In this document: one piece after another, positions 9,315 to 16,734 of the stretch
Layout of the letters: each line of letters opens with the position of its first letter
Numbering within the stretch: the stretch's first letter is position 1
Origin: Duganella sp. SG902
GTDB lineage: Bacteria > Pseudomonadota > Gammaproteobacteria > Burkholderiales > Burkholderiaceae_D
DNA: 64,000 nucleotides
Direction: 5' to 3'
NCBI RefSeq assembly: GCF_013376005.1
Contig: NZ_JABMJK010000013.1
Coordinates: forward strand, 83,662-147,661
The notes under the pieces: model-generated
Told to the model about the DNA's origin: nothing
Seen by the model: the letters and a program-made list of their open reading frames with translations, nothing else
Databases searched by the model: none
Translations under genes and position numbers: made by a program

Positions 9315-9840
9315 GCATGCCGACTATCTGAAACTGCTTCTGCCTGCGGTTTCCTACGATCCAGCTGCGCCGCAATTGTCGGCTGAGCTGGCCGCCGAGG
9401 GCCGCCAACTGGATGCCGTGCAGGCCAGCGCTGCCGTGCTGCTGCAGGAGATGGACCCGCGTACCACGGTGGCGCTGCTGGACGACTGGGAGCGCGTCTA
9501 TGGCCTTCCAGACGAAGGTTTGATGGCTGCGACGACGGTCGAGGAGCGCCAGGCCCGCCTGGTCACGAAGGTGAATCAGACCGGTGGCCTGTCCAAAGCG
9601 TACATCCAGTCGCTGCTGGAGCAAGCCGGCTACACCGTCATCATCGACGAGCCACGCGGCTTCTTCGCTGGCGAGAACGCCTGCGGCGACCGGCTGTATG
9701 ACCCTGACAAGGTGGTTTGGTACTGGCGCGTTCGTTTGCGGCGCAACGGTCAGATCATCTCGGACGCCGACCGTAGCCAGGTGTTGATCTGGCTTGACAG
9801 CGTTAAACCGGCTTATTCATTTGTAGATTTGGAAGACTAG
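9307..9840 (+). CDS. Tail protein of the YmfQ / Mu gp48 family
   Basis: This 177-residue protein immediately follows baseplate J. It contains the typical DWERVYGLPDEGLMAATTVE and QARLVTKVNQTGGLSKAYIQ segments of the DUF2313/YmfQ family (Mu gp48), followed by FFAGENACGDRLYD. In Mu-type phages this protein closes the baseplate and links to the fibre. Confidence is high from sequence and position together. Confidence 0.88.
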   Translation: MYKHADYLKLLLPAVSYDPAAPQLSAELAAEGRQLDAVQASAAVLLQEMDPRTTVALLDDWERVYGLPDEGLMAATTVEERQARLVTKVNQTGGLSKAYIQSLLEQAGYTVIIDEPRGFFAGENACGDRLYDPDKVVWYWRVRLRRNGQIISDADRSQVLIWLDSVKPAYSFVDLED

Positions 9841-9841
9841 A

Positions 9842-10978
9842 ATGCAGACTATCAACACACCCGACCAGTTGTTTCATGACGGCGACCCGTTTAACGGCGT
9901 TAAGGGTACGGTCGTCACGGCTGCATGGCTCAATGCGGTTCAGCAGGAAATCGTCGGCGTGATTAGCGACGCCGGCATTGCCTTGGACAGCAGTCGCACT
10001 GACCAACTTCTCAATGCCATCAAGGCCGCAGCGTCGAAGGTCGCAAATTCCGCTGTCACCGTCCAAGTGTCAGCAGGCGTCACAATTCTGACGCAAGCCC
10101 AGTACAGCGCGCCATTCATCGTCATCACTGGCGCTTTGACGGCGAATGTGAGTCTGATCTTCCCGCGCAACATCGGCAAGTGGGACGTCATCAACGCGAC
10201 CACCGGCAACTACACCGTTAGCTGCTTCGCCACGAATGGCGGCGGCGTCGTCATTTCGCCGGGTGTGGTGGACGGCATTGTCTGTGACGGGTCCGACATC
10301 AAGTATGAAGCGGGCGACGCTGCCACGCGCGCCGCCGTGCAGAAGAACAGCCTGGTGTATGCGACCGGCGGTGGCACCGCAAATGCGCAGACCGCCAGCT
10401 TCCTCCCGGCAGTGGCCGATCTGACAGATGGCATGACGCTCTACTACCAGGCCAGCGTCGCCAACAACGCCGCAACCACCTTTGCCCCGAACGGCTTGTC
10501 GCCGGCACCCATCCTCGGGGGATTCCATCTGCCGCTACAGGGCGGAGAGATTGTCGCGGGCGGCAAAGTGGCACTGATGTGGCATGCCGGCTTGGCTTCT
10601 TGGATTTTGACCAGCAGCACGGGCGGCGGAGTCCAGGTCGGCACTGCGTCGCGGGCCTATCACGCGGTCAACCTGGGGACTGTGCAGAACCTTATTGCAG
10701 GGGCCGGGCCAACATACTGCAATGGCGCACGCACCTTGGTTGCTGGCCAAGTGTACTTGGTTGATTCGACCGGCGGTACTTTTACGCTGACGCTGCCCAC
10801 TCCGACAAAGGGAACGATTGTCACCTTCATCGACGTGACAAACAACTGGGGGACGACGAACTGGACGCTCGGCCGCAATGGCAAAACGATCATGGGTTTT
10901 TCCGCAGACCTGACGATCGACCTCAGCGACAGGCAATTTTCTATTTGGTTTAACGGTAATGATTGGAGGCTCGTGTAA
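9842..10978 (+). CDS. Tail fibre protein, N-terminal attachment type
   Basis: This 378-residue protein follows gp48 by 1 nt. Its N-terminus (NTPDQLFHDGDPFNGVKGTV then TAAWLNAVQQEI) is the conserved fibre start found in Mu-like and P2-like prophages, which attaches the fibre to the baseplate. The remainder is Thr/Gly/Asn-rich and beta-rich with no recognised enzyme motif, as expected of a trimeric shaft and receptor-binding tip. Host range is the likely role. Confidence 0.8.
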   Translation: MQTINTPDQLFHDGDPFNGVKGTVVTAAWLNAVQQEIVGVISDAGIALDSSRTDQLLNAIKAAASKVANSAVTVQVSAGVTILTQAQYSAPFIVITGALTANVSLIFPRNIGKWDVINATTGNYTVSCFATNGGGVVISPGVVDGIVCDGSDIKYEAGDAATRAAVQKNSLVYATGGGTANAQTASFLPAVADLTDGMTLYYQASVANNAATTFAPNGLSPAPILGGFHLPLQGGEIVAGGKVALMWHAGLASWILTSSTGGGVQVGTASRAYHAVNLGTVQNLIAGAGPTYCNGARTLVAGQVYLVDSTGGTFTLTLPTPTKGTIVTFIDVTNNWGTTNWTLGRNGKTIMGFSADLTIDLSDRQFSIWFNGNDWRLV

Positions 10979-12606
10979 TGCCTAAGCTTAGTGATTTTGT
11001 AGCTGGGACTGGAAATGGTGTTGGGGGTTCAGCATCGGGAAACAACACGCTGGTGGCTAAAGCCAGCCGCTTTGCTATCGCAGTCAATGATCTGCTGTAT
11101 ATGACGAGCAAAGGGGACTTGTATCCAGCACAAACTGCGTCGTGGGCCGCGCCTGCTAGCAGCGTCGGAAGCAACAACGGTGGCGCGGCGTTGATCGCAG
11201 AGACCACCGTAGTTACTAATACCAACGCGACTAATAATGATGTCAAACAGGCGTGCTGGGTGAGTCCGCTGGATCAGTGCATTTTCATTCTTGCGATGGG
11301 ATCGGGCTCGCAGGTCATGCTGACTAAGTATTCGCCAGCTGGGGTAGCCCTACTGTCGCTGAAATTGGATGACGTTGGGGCGACTAACTACGGCGCGTTT
11401 AACCTCATTCAGCTATCGAACGGTAATCTTGCGCAGACTTGGTCTACTGGGGGGAATGCTCAGTTCTTCAGTATTTGCGATACCGACCTGAACCCATTGG
11501 TTGCTAAGACCGCTATAACTGGGCCGGCCGCGACGACAAACGGCAATGGTCTTTATGCGGTTGCGCTGTCGGGCGGCGGTTTCGCAGTCACCATCGCGGC
11601 ACCAGGCACGTCCACTGCGACAGCGGTTTATCTGGCGATCTACAGCAACAGCGGCGCCGTCGTTCGCGCCAGCGCGGCTATCGCAAACACGACCTTATTA
11701 GGGAATTACGCTCGCTGTGCGCAGCTGTCCGATGGCACCATCGTGGTTGCCATTAGCTCGACAACGGTAAATCAGGCTCTGGGCGTGGCCTCCTTCACCG
11801 CCGCTGGCGTCGCAGCATTGGCATACACCGTGCTGGAAAACTCGCAAGGTTCCGCCGGTATGCCAGAGCTGGCAGTAGTCCCTGGCTATTTCGCCGTGGC
11901 CTCACAACTTACAACCGGAGGCACGGCGACGGCCAAAGCCTTCGTTCTGAGCAATGCTGGTGTGCTGCAGGGAGCGGCATTGCCGTTCTCGATGACGTCG
12001 AACGGCATCAGCCCCATGTTCCGTATGCGGGCTGACGGGACATATTTCTGGATCATGTGTCAGGCGCCGAGCAGTGCCGGCGTGTGGATCTGCAGGCTGT
12101 CTACGACTGGCGGGGCCAGCGCAGTGGTAAGCACTTTCCCGCTGGTCATTATGACCGGCACTATCGACTTCTTCATCGAGCGTGACTTCATCGTCCATTG
12201 CATCCAAAATGCAGTCTATGCGCTGTCGATCCGTAGCGACGGTACGGTAGTGCAGTACGCGGTCAGCACCACGCCCTGGACGTTGACCGGCGCGGCCAAC
12301 CCGCACACGTTTAAGCCAGCGGGGGATTTTACCGTGCTGGCATATAGCCCCTCGGAGGGCAGCAACTCGAGCAAGTTTCGGGTGGCGCGTTACCTGGATG
12401 CGTCGATCATCGGAGTGGCGCAGAACGGCGTCGCGGCAGGCGCTGCAGGAACGCTCGTCTCAATGTCGGTGGGACCGGTGGCACTGCCGATCAATCCGTT
12501 GCCTGGGCCTGCGCAGCGTGCATTCGACCACCAGTCCAGTACCCCTAACGTAGTCGGCAACAAAGGCTACATTCTGCAAAACTCCGTCGTTCTGAAAGGA
12601 TACTGA
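10978..12606 (+). CDS. Prophage fibre-associated or receptor-binding protein, unrecognised family
   Basis: This protein has 542 residues. The start is placed at the ATG that overlaps the preceding stop (TAATG), because GGAGG at 10965-10969 is ideally spaced. The upstream TTG at 10963 lies inside that site. The protein is Thr/Ser/Asn/Gly-rich with regularly spaced beta-strand-like segments from residue 85 to 480, suggestive of a propeller or fibre head. It is less GC-rich than the tail core. Position suggests a second fibre or adhesin; I do not recognise the family. Confidence 0.65.
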   Translation: MPKLSDFVAGTGNGVGGSASGNNTLVAKASRFAIAVNDLLYMTSKGDLYPAQTASWAAPASSVGSNNGGAALIAETTVVTNTNATNNDVKQACWVSPLDQCIFILAMGSGSQVMLTKYSPAGVALLSLKLDDVGATNYGAFNLIQLSNGNLAQTWSTGGNAQFFSICDTDLNPLVAKTAITGPAATTNGNGLYAVALSGGGFAVTIAAPGTSTATAVYLAIYSNSGAVVRASAAIANTTLLGNYARCAQLSDGTIVVAISSTTVNQALGVASFTAAGVAALAYTVLENSQGSAGMPELAVVPGYFAVASQLTTGGTATAKAFVLSNAGVLQGAALPFSMTSNGISPMFRMRADGTYFWIMCQAPSSAGVWICRLSTTGGASAVVSTFPLVIMTGTIDFFIERDFIVHCIQNAVYALSIRSDGTVVQYAVSTTPWTLTGAANPHTFKPAGDFTVLAYSPSEGSNSSKFRVARYLDASIIGVAQNGVAAGAAGTLVSMSVGPVALPINPLPGPAQRAFDHQSSTPNVVGNKGYILQNSVVLKGY

Positions 12607-13010
12607 TGCCTCAACTAACTCATATCGCAACCGCCACCAAAATCGAGGTGGCTGCTGTTCCACAGTGGATTTCCGGTACGTGGGAATGCGGCGACCAGCG
12701 CTTTACGGACATCGACAAGGACCAGTACAGCTACACCCCGGCACCGCCGACTGTAGGGCCGAACGAGTTCTATTTCCGCTGGACGATGCAAGAGCAGATC
12801 GCTATCGAAGCGCTGCGCAGCACGGACGACGTCGTGAAGCTGTTCATGCGGCGCCTGGACGATCCACGGACAACCGAGGTTGTGCTGGCAGATCCTGCTG
12901 TGCAGGGCGCGGTCCAGCACACCGTCATGGCATTGGTGGCGGCCAACGTCATCCCGGCAGATCAGGCGGACCAGCGCATTGCCGCGATCATCGGTGGCGG
13001 TGCGCAATGA
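12606..13010 (+). CDS. Small prophage protein after the fibre genes, possible fibre chaperone
   Basis: This 134-residue protein starts in the TGATG overlap with the preceding gene. The N-terminal half contains a Trp/Tyr-rich piece (PQWISGTWECGDQRF) and the C-terminal half is helical (AIEALRSTDDVVKLFMRRLD). Genes directly after the fibre in Mu-like phages often encode fibre assembly proteins, but the sequence does not show a known chaperone domain. Function is unassigned. Confidence 0.55.
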   Translation: MPQLTHIATATKIEVAAVPQWISGTWECGDQRFTDIDKDQYSYTPAPPTVGPNEFYFRWTMQEQIAIEALRSTDDVVKLFMRRLDDPRTTEVVLADPAVQGAVQHTVMALVAANVIPADQADQRIAAIIGGGAQ

Positions 13011-13318
13011 TTGGCCGACTGTTTCGCGCGGCTGCTCAGCGCCTGGGCCTGCTGTTGATTGTGTTGGTGTGCCAATTCGCACACATGGTCGCGTCGCTGT
13101 GGTTGTTGGTCGCGGCCGTCACCGGGAGCGACCGCTTCTGGCGCATTGCTAAAGGGTATGACCGCGTCGGCAATGCTGCGACCGGCGGCTTGGATACTGA
13201 GACTGTCAGCAGTCGCGCAAGTCGCGCGCGCAGCGAGGGCCGGCGCTGGGGCTGTGTTCTTTGCCGCGTCCTGGATTGGATCGAGAAGGACCACTGCAAA
13301 AATTCAGAAGGCGTTTAA
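13007..13318 (+). CDS. Small phage membrane protein (103 aa), conserved hypothetical
   Basis: The gene starts at the ATGA overlap with the upstream gene (13007). One hydrophobic helix is visible at residues 12-40 (LGLLLIVLVCQFAHMVASLW). It is followed by a soluble tail with GGLDTETVSSRASRARSEGR and WGCVLCRVLDWIEKDHC. I recall similar tails from small proteins of other proteobacterial prophages, without known function. A role at the membrane, perhaps lysis, is only a guess. Confidence 0.6.
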   Translation: MIGRLFRAAAQRLGLLLIVLVCQFAHMVASLWLLVAAVTGSDRFWRIAKGYDRVGNAATGGLDTETVSSRASRARSEGRRWGCVLCRVLDWIEKDHCKNSEGV

Positions 13319-13398
13319 ATGAACGAAGCGGCCGGCCAGGTGCGGGAACACCAGGCCGACCATTCGATTGCAGCTTGACCTGCGCACGAACCAAGGCT

Positions 13399-13420
13399 CC
13401 GCCACTCTGCAGAGGGGCGG
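13399..13420. repeat. 22-bp near-perfect inverted repeat upstream of the Com-like gene
   Basis: CCGCCACTCTGCAGAGGGGCGG reads almost the same on the other strand; only the sixth base from each end fails to pair. It lies in the 123-nt gap before the Com-like gene and could be an operator or a leader hairpin. No T-tract follows. Confidence 0.5.
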
Positions 13421-13441
13421 CATCTTAGCACAGGGCGTTAA

Positions 13442-13603
13442 ATGAAAGAAATTCGATGTGGCAACTGCCACCGAAAACTCGCCGAAGGTGAATACACCAG
13501 GCTCAACATCAAGTGTCCGCGCTGCGGCACCATGAATCAACTGAGGACCGAGAGTCCCGAACCAGAGCGCCGTCGAGCGTCACAAGTTCAAAGTAGTGAC
13601 TAG
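13442..13603 (+). CDS. com: Com-like zinc finger translational regulator
   Basis: This 53-residue protein begins MKEIRCGNCHRKLAEGEYTR and has two CxxC pairs (Cys6/Cys9 and Cys25/Cys28), the pattern of Mu Com. In Mu, Com binds mom mRNA and melts a hairpin that hides the mom start. Here the last codons overlap the start of a DNA adenine methylase by 8 nt, the same relation as com-mom. The identification rests on the cysteine spacing, size and neighbour; the RNA target is inferred. Confidence 0.85.
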   Translation: MKEIRCGNCHRKLAEGEYTRLNIKCPRCGTMNQLRTESPEPERRRASQVQSSD

Positions 13604-14387
13604 TCCAATTATTCCATGGCTCGGCGGCAAGCGCCGCTTGGCCGACAAGCTTATCCCGCTGTTTCCAAAACATGAATGCTACGTCGAGGTGTTCTGCGGC
13701 GGCGCGGCGCTGTACTTCCTGCGGCCGTTCCCGGCCGCCACCGAGGTTATCAACGATATCAACGGCGACTTGGTCAACCTGTACCGCGTTGTTCAGCACC
13801 ACCTGGAGGAGTTCGTTCGCCAGTTTAAATGGGCGCTCAGTAGCCGCCAGGTGTTCAAGTGGCAGCAGATGACGGACGTGCGCACGCTCACGGATATCCA
13901 GCGCGCTGCACGTTTCTACTATCTCCAGCAGCACGCCTTCGGCGGCAAGGTGAGCGGCCAGAACTTCGGCACGGCCACTACCGGCGCACCGATCAACCTG
14001 TGCCGCATCGAGGAGAATTTAAGCGCGGCTCATCTGCGCCTGTCCGGAACTTATGTGGAGAACCTGGTGTGGCAAGACTGCATGCGCAAATATGACCGCG
14101 CACATACGTTCTTCTACTGCGATCCGCCATACTGGGAAACGGAGGGCTACGGCGTCGATTTCCCGTTCTCCAATTACGTCGAGCTGGCCGAGTTTATGCG
14201 GACCTGTAAGGGGAAGGTCATGGTGTCGATCAACGACCATCCGGCCATCCGCGAGGCGTTTAACGGTCTACACATCCTCGGTCTGGATATCAAGTACAGC
14301 GTGGCCAACACGGAGGGGTCACAGCAAACCAGCAAGGAGTTGGTCATCACGAACTGGGATACTACCGCGATGGGCGGTCTGTTTTAG
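13596..14387 (+). CDS. Phage DNA N6-adenine methyltransferase (Dam/D12 class)
   Basis: The 263-residue protein starts at GTG inside the com-like gene. It has PWLGGKRRLADKLIPLFP (AdoMet-binding GGK motif), an acidic VFCGGAAL segment, NDINGDLVNLY, and the catalytic DPPY at FFYCDPPYWETEG. This is the alpha-class D12 order. It probably protects phage DNA from restriction, taking the place of Mom. The overlap with com suggests that Com controls its translation. The target sequence cannot be read from the protein. Confidence 0.9.
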   Translation: MTSPIIPWLGGKRRLADKLIPLFPKHECYVEVFCGGAALYFLRPFPAATEVINDINGDLVNLYRVVQHHLEEFVRQFKWALSSRQVFKWQQMTDVRTLTDIQRAARFYYLQQHAFGGKVSGQNFGTATTGAPINLCRIEENLSAAHLRLSGTYVENLVWQDCMRKYDRAHTFFYCDPPYWETEGYGVDFPFSNYVELAEFMRTCKGKVMVSINDHPAIREAFNGLHILGLDIKYSVANTEGSQQTSKELVITNWDTTAMGGLF

Positions 14388-14397
14388 CTAGTGAAAA

Positions 14398-14415
14398 GGC
14401 CGGCAAACGCCGGCC
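14398..14415. terminator. Hairpin between dam and the 76-aa gene
   Basis: GGCCGGC-AAAC-GCCGGCC forms a strong 7-bp stem. On the minus strand it is followed by TTTT, so it may end the minus-strand gene at 14431. On the plus strand only AATTTA follows. Confidence 0.55.
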
Positions 14416-14430
14416 AATTTACGGTTGTAA

Positions 14431-14661
14431 TCAGGCGGCGGGGTTGATGATGGAGACTGATTCGATTGAATCCCGCTCAATATACGTCAGCACGCCTCGT
14501 TCGCCGGTGAGGCAAATCAAATTAGGAGTCGAAACTGCATTCCATTGCCTCAGCGTACCCTGATGCTCCGCTCCGCTCTTAGTGCGAATCAGAAGGCCAT
14601 CAAAATAATCTGCTTCTGGACTGGCGCAGTTCTGGAGGACGCTAAATATTGTATTTGCCAT
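14431..14661 (-). CDS. Hypothetical small prophage protein (76 aa)
   Basis: The ORF starts MANTIFSVLQNCASPEADYF and runs against the direction of the late genes. It contains a short beta-rich middle (LICLTGERGVLTYIE), which could be a small SH3-like or Sm-like barrel, but I recognise no family. A hairpin follows its stop. The opposite orientation and lower GC mark it as possible cargo (a moron). A real gene is likely but not certain. Confidence 0.5.
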   Translation of the reverse strand: MANTIFSVLQNCASPEADYFDGLLIRTKSGAEHQGTLRQWNAVSTPNLICLTGERGVLTYIERDSIESVSIINPAA

Positions 14662-14746
14662 ATCAAACCCTTGGTAAAATGTTGGCGTTAAATTCTAGCA
14701 TGTTGTTTTACGGAATTATCCAGCTGCATCCAACTACAAGCCGATA

Positions 14747-15376
14747 ATGCAAACTTTTCGTGTGCACCTAGCCGATGGAATTCATGAGTTCTCGGAGGAA
14801 ATGCTGGGGAAATACGCCCGTATCGTTGGATTAGATCGTGTGGCGCCGAGCCGCTACAGCTGGGCATTCGTCCTTAAGATGCATATCTTTGAGCGACTCT
14901 ATGGTATCAACCCATTCATGATCGTTGAGGAAATAAAGAAACTTGAAGGGTTGGACAGCAAGTCGTCAACCAAGCGGGCAACGCCGTTCACGAAACCACC
15001 CCTGAGTGGGCTATGGCACCAGCATTTTTTCTCTGGTCGATTTGTGGCCGCAAACGTCTACAGTCAACTGGGTAATGGAAAACGCACTGCTGAACTCGGT
15101 GCTCAATACCTAGACCCTCAACCAGACGGTACTATAGGAGAAAAGGCGGATTGGGAGGGCTTTCTTCATGCCGTCACGGTCCAGCAGTTTGAGGAGCGTC
15201 ACGAGCAGGGACGCCTGACTGGTGAGTGGATTGTTTTTGGCAAACATGAAGGGCGCAACTACTACCTGTTACTGTCTCCGCATACAACAGGCGTGGGCGA
15301 TCAGAAGCTGTTCGACGAGATCAAACTGACCTGCCAGCCGCAGTTTCCTTTTTTGCCAATTTTCAAACAAGATTGA
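14747..15376 (+). CDS. Unrecognised prophage cargo protein (209 aa)
   Basis: This is the last gene before the inferred prophage end. It is soluble, with no signal peptide or transmembrane segment. Visible features are a Trp/His cluster (LSGLWHQHFFSGRFVAANVY) near residue 87 and a C-terminal segment GEWIVFGKHEGRNYYLLLSP around residue 165. GC content is lower than in the tail genes. I do not recognise the family. Its place beside the methylase at the accessory end fits a host-interaction or defence gene, but that is inference from position only. Confidence 0.65.
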   Translation: MQTFRVHLADGIHEFSEEMLGKYARIVGLDRVAPSRYSWAFVLKMHIFERLYGINPFMIVEEIKKLEGLDSKSSTKRATPFTKPPLSGLWHQHFFSGRFVAANVYSQLGNGKRTAELGAQYLDPQPDGTIGEKADWEGFLHAVTVQQFEERHEQGRLTGEWIVFGKHEGRNYYLLLSPHTTGVGDQKLFDEIKLTCQPQFPFLPIFKQD

Positions 15377-15422
15377 CATCGCGCCCAGCGGTAAACAGAC
15401 CGGTGAAATGTTGCCACCTCAC

Positions 15423-15491
15423 AGTATCAAAAATTCTGCAAACGGACACTTTCCGGCCGGCGTGAGAAGTATCAAAAATCCCGCAAATCGG
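15423..15491. repeat. Two direct repeats near the prophage right end, candidate transposase-binding sites
   Basis: AGTATCAAAAATTCTGCAAA (from 15423) and AGTATCAAAAATCCCGCAAA (from 15468) are 45 bp apart and differ at three bases over this core. Mu-like phage ends carry repeated transposase-binding sites of about this size and spacing. No outer CA terminus could be fixed by eye. Confidence 0.45.
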
Positions 15492-15584
15492 TTCCAAAAC
15501 GCGCGCCGCGTTACAGCAAGGCTGAACAGCCAGCGCTTTCGTTTCGTTGATTCTTCCCGGGGTGACCAGAGAGCGACCCGAAAC

Positions 15585-15614
15585 AAAAAAGCCCACGAAC
15601 CGAAATTCGTGGGC
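15585..15614 (-). terminator. Rho-independent terminator of the tRNA-Lys operon
   Basis: On the minus strand GCCCACGAA pairs with TTCGTGGGC around a 6-nt loop, and TTTTTT follows (15585-15590). It lies just downstream of the second tRNA-Lys. Confidence 0.85.
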
Positions 15615-15629
15615 TTCCTTGATAATTCT

Positions 15630-15705
15630 TGGTAGGCCGTGCGGGATTCGAACCTGCGACCAACGGATTAAAAGTCCGCTGCTCTACCAGCTGAGCTAAC
15701 GACCC
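15630..15705 (-). tRNA. tRNA-Lys (UUU), copy 2
   Basis: The minus strand folds into a complete cloverleaf: acceptor GGGTCGT paired with ACGGCCT (wobble pairs at two positions), D-arm TTAGCTCAGCTGGTAGAGC, anticodon loop CTTTTAA with anticodon TTT, and T-arm with GGTTCGAATCC. An encoded CCA ends at 15630. It is identical over the tRNA body to the copy at 15735-15810. Confidence 0.97.
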
Positions 15706-15734
15706 TTAGGTGTGAAACCTAGGCACTTTCGGAA

Positions 15735-15810
15735 TGGTAGGCCGTGCGGGATTCGAACCTGCGACCAACGGATTAAAAGTCCGCTGCTCTACCAGCTGAG
15801 CTAACGACCC
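15735..15810 (-). tRNA. tRNA-Lys (UUU), copy 1
   Basis: This has the same 76-nt sequence and anticodon TTT as the downstream copy, with encoded CCA at 15735-15737. It is the promoter-proximal copy of a two-tRNA operon; a 29-nt spacer with a small hairpin separates the two. Confidence 0.97.
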
Positions 15811-15824
15811 CCGAAAGAAGCGAG

Positions 15825-15853
15825 ATTATAGGGGACCCCAGCCCAGCTGTCAA
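15825..15853 (-). promoter_or_regulatory. Consensus sigma-70 promoter of the tRNA-Lys operon
   Basis: Minus strand: TTGACA (15848-15853), a 17-bp spacer, then TATAAT (15825-15830). Both boxes match the consensus exactly, and the first tRNA starts 15 nt beyond the -10 box. Confidence 0.92.
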
Positions 15854-15867
15854 ATACCCTCCGGTAA

Positions 15868-16623
15868 TTATTTGCCGCCCAGGCGCTCCTTGGCGGTGGC
15901 CGCCGCCGGCGAGTCCGGGTACTGCTTGATCAGGTCTTGCAGTGTCTTTTTGGCAGCCTTGTCTTTCAGCTCAGTTTGGCAGCTGGCGATGTTCAGCATG
16001 GCGTCCGGCGCCTTCGGGCTGTCGGCGTAGTTCTTCAGCACCACCAGCTGGGCCGCGATGGCGGCCTTGCAGTCGCGCTGCGCGTAGTAGGCGTTGCCCA
16101 GCCAGTATTGGGCGTTGGCGGCGTAGCTCGAACCCGGATAGCGCTGCACGAATTCCTGCAGCGCGCTGCCGGCCGCCTTGTAGTCGCCGGCCTTGAACAG
16201 CTGCATCGCCGCGTCGTAGCCGCGTTGCTCGCCCGGATCGACTTGCGCGGTCTTGCCGTCGATGTTCACTTCGCGCGGCTCCAGCTTGCGCAGGCGCGCG
16301 TCGAGGTCGACGTAGAAGTCCTTCTGGCGTTTTTGCGTGTTGGAGATGTCGTTGGCCAGCACTTCGATCTGGCCGCGCAGCTTGGCGATTTCCTGCAGCA
16401 GGTTTTCATTCTGGGTCACCAGGTCCAGCGTGCTCGATTTGTCGGACTTGGTGTCGATGCGCGCTTGCAGGTCGACGCGCATGGCTTCCACCTTGGCGCG
16501 CAGGTCGAGCAGGGCTTTGCGGGCCTCGTCGTCGTCGAACAGGCCGGCATGGGCTTGCAGCGGCAGCCAGATCGACGCGGCCAGCAGGGCGGCGCTCAGG
16601 CCGGATTTGGAGAATTTCATCAT
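15868..16623 (-). CDS. cpoB: Cell division coordinator CpoB (YbgF), Tol-Pal associated
   Basis: This 251-residue periplasmic protein has a signal peptide ending AHA at about residue 26. A coiled coil covers residues 30-120 (trimerisation), followed by a TPR region that starts GYDAAMQLFKAGDYKAAGSA and contains two more repeats (SSYAANAQYWLGNAYYAQRD; KAPDAMLNIASCQTEL). CpoB links outer-membrane constriction by Tol-Pal with septal peptidoglycan synthesis. It is the last gene of the tol-pal cluster, after a hairpin that follows pal. Confidence 0.93.
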   Translation of the reverse strand: MMKFSKSGLSAALLAASIWLPLQAHAGLFDDDEARKALLDLRAKVEAMRVDLQARIDTKSDKSSTLDLVTQNENLLQEIAKLRGQIEVLANDISNTQKRQKDFYVDLDARLRKLEPREVNIDGKTAQVDPGEQRGYDAAMQLFKAGDYKAAGSALQEFVQRYPGSSYAANAQYWLGNAYYAQRDCKAAIAAQLVVLKNYADSPKAPDAMLNIASCQTELKDKAAKKTLQDLIKQYPDSPAAATAKERLGGK

Positions 16624-16657
16624 GTCGGGCGCTTTCTACACAAATCTATAAAAGAAA

Positions 16658-16695
16658 CGGGGCAGGGCGCGGACTTAAATCCGCGCGCCGCCCCG
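16658..16695 (-). terminator. GC-rich hairpin between pal and cpoB
   Basis: A long imperfect stem (CGGGGC...GCCCCG arms with an inner GCGCGGA/TCCGCGC pair) is followed on the minus strand by TTTCTTTT. It may act as an attenuator or partial terminator after pal. Confidence 0.6.
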
Positions 16696-16734
16696 TATTA
16701 TGCCTGTGACCCGGCAAAAAGGTAGTGCTTTTGA

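Larger units (their letters stand above)
1..15580. mobile_element. Mu-like transposable prophage, right (late) part
   Basis: The gene order sheath, tube, chaperone pair, tape measure, gpN, gpP, gp45, gp46, gp47, gp48, fibre is that of the phage Mu tail module. A Com-like zinc finger and a DNA methylase sit near the end, as com-mom do in Mu. The left end, transposase and head genes lie outside the window. The right boundary is inferred: it must lie between the last cargo gene (15376) and the host tRNA-Lys terminator (about 15585). No integrase is visible. The type of element is well supported; the exact end is not. Confidence 0.85.

Noticed and set aside
13319..13378. 19-codon ORF starting MNEAAGQVREH after the small membrane protein
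   Set aside because: It is too short, with no recognisable sequence and no clear ribosome site.
15630..15810. tRNA-Lys duplication as prophage attachment site duplication
   Set aside because: Both copies are complete, share one promoter and terminator, and lie together on the host side. The prophage is Mu-like, which does not integrate into tRNAs.
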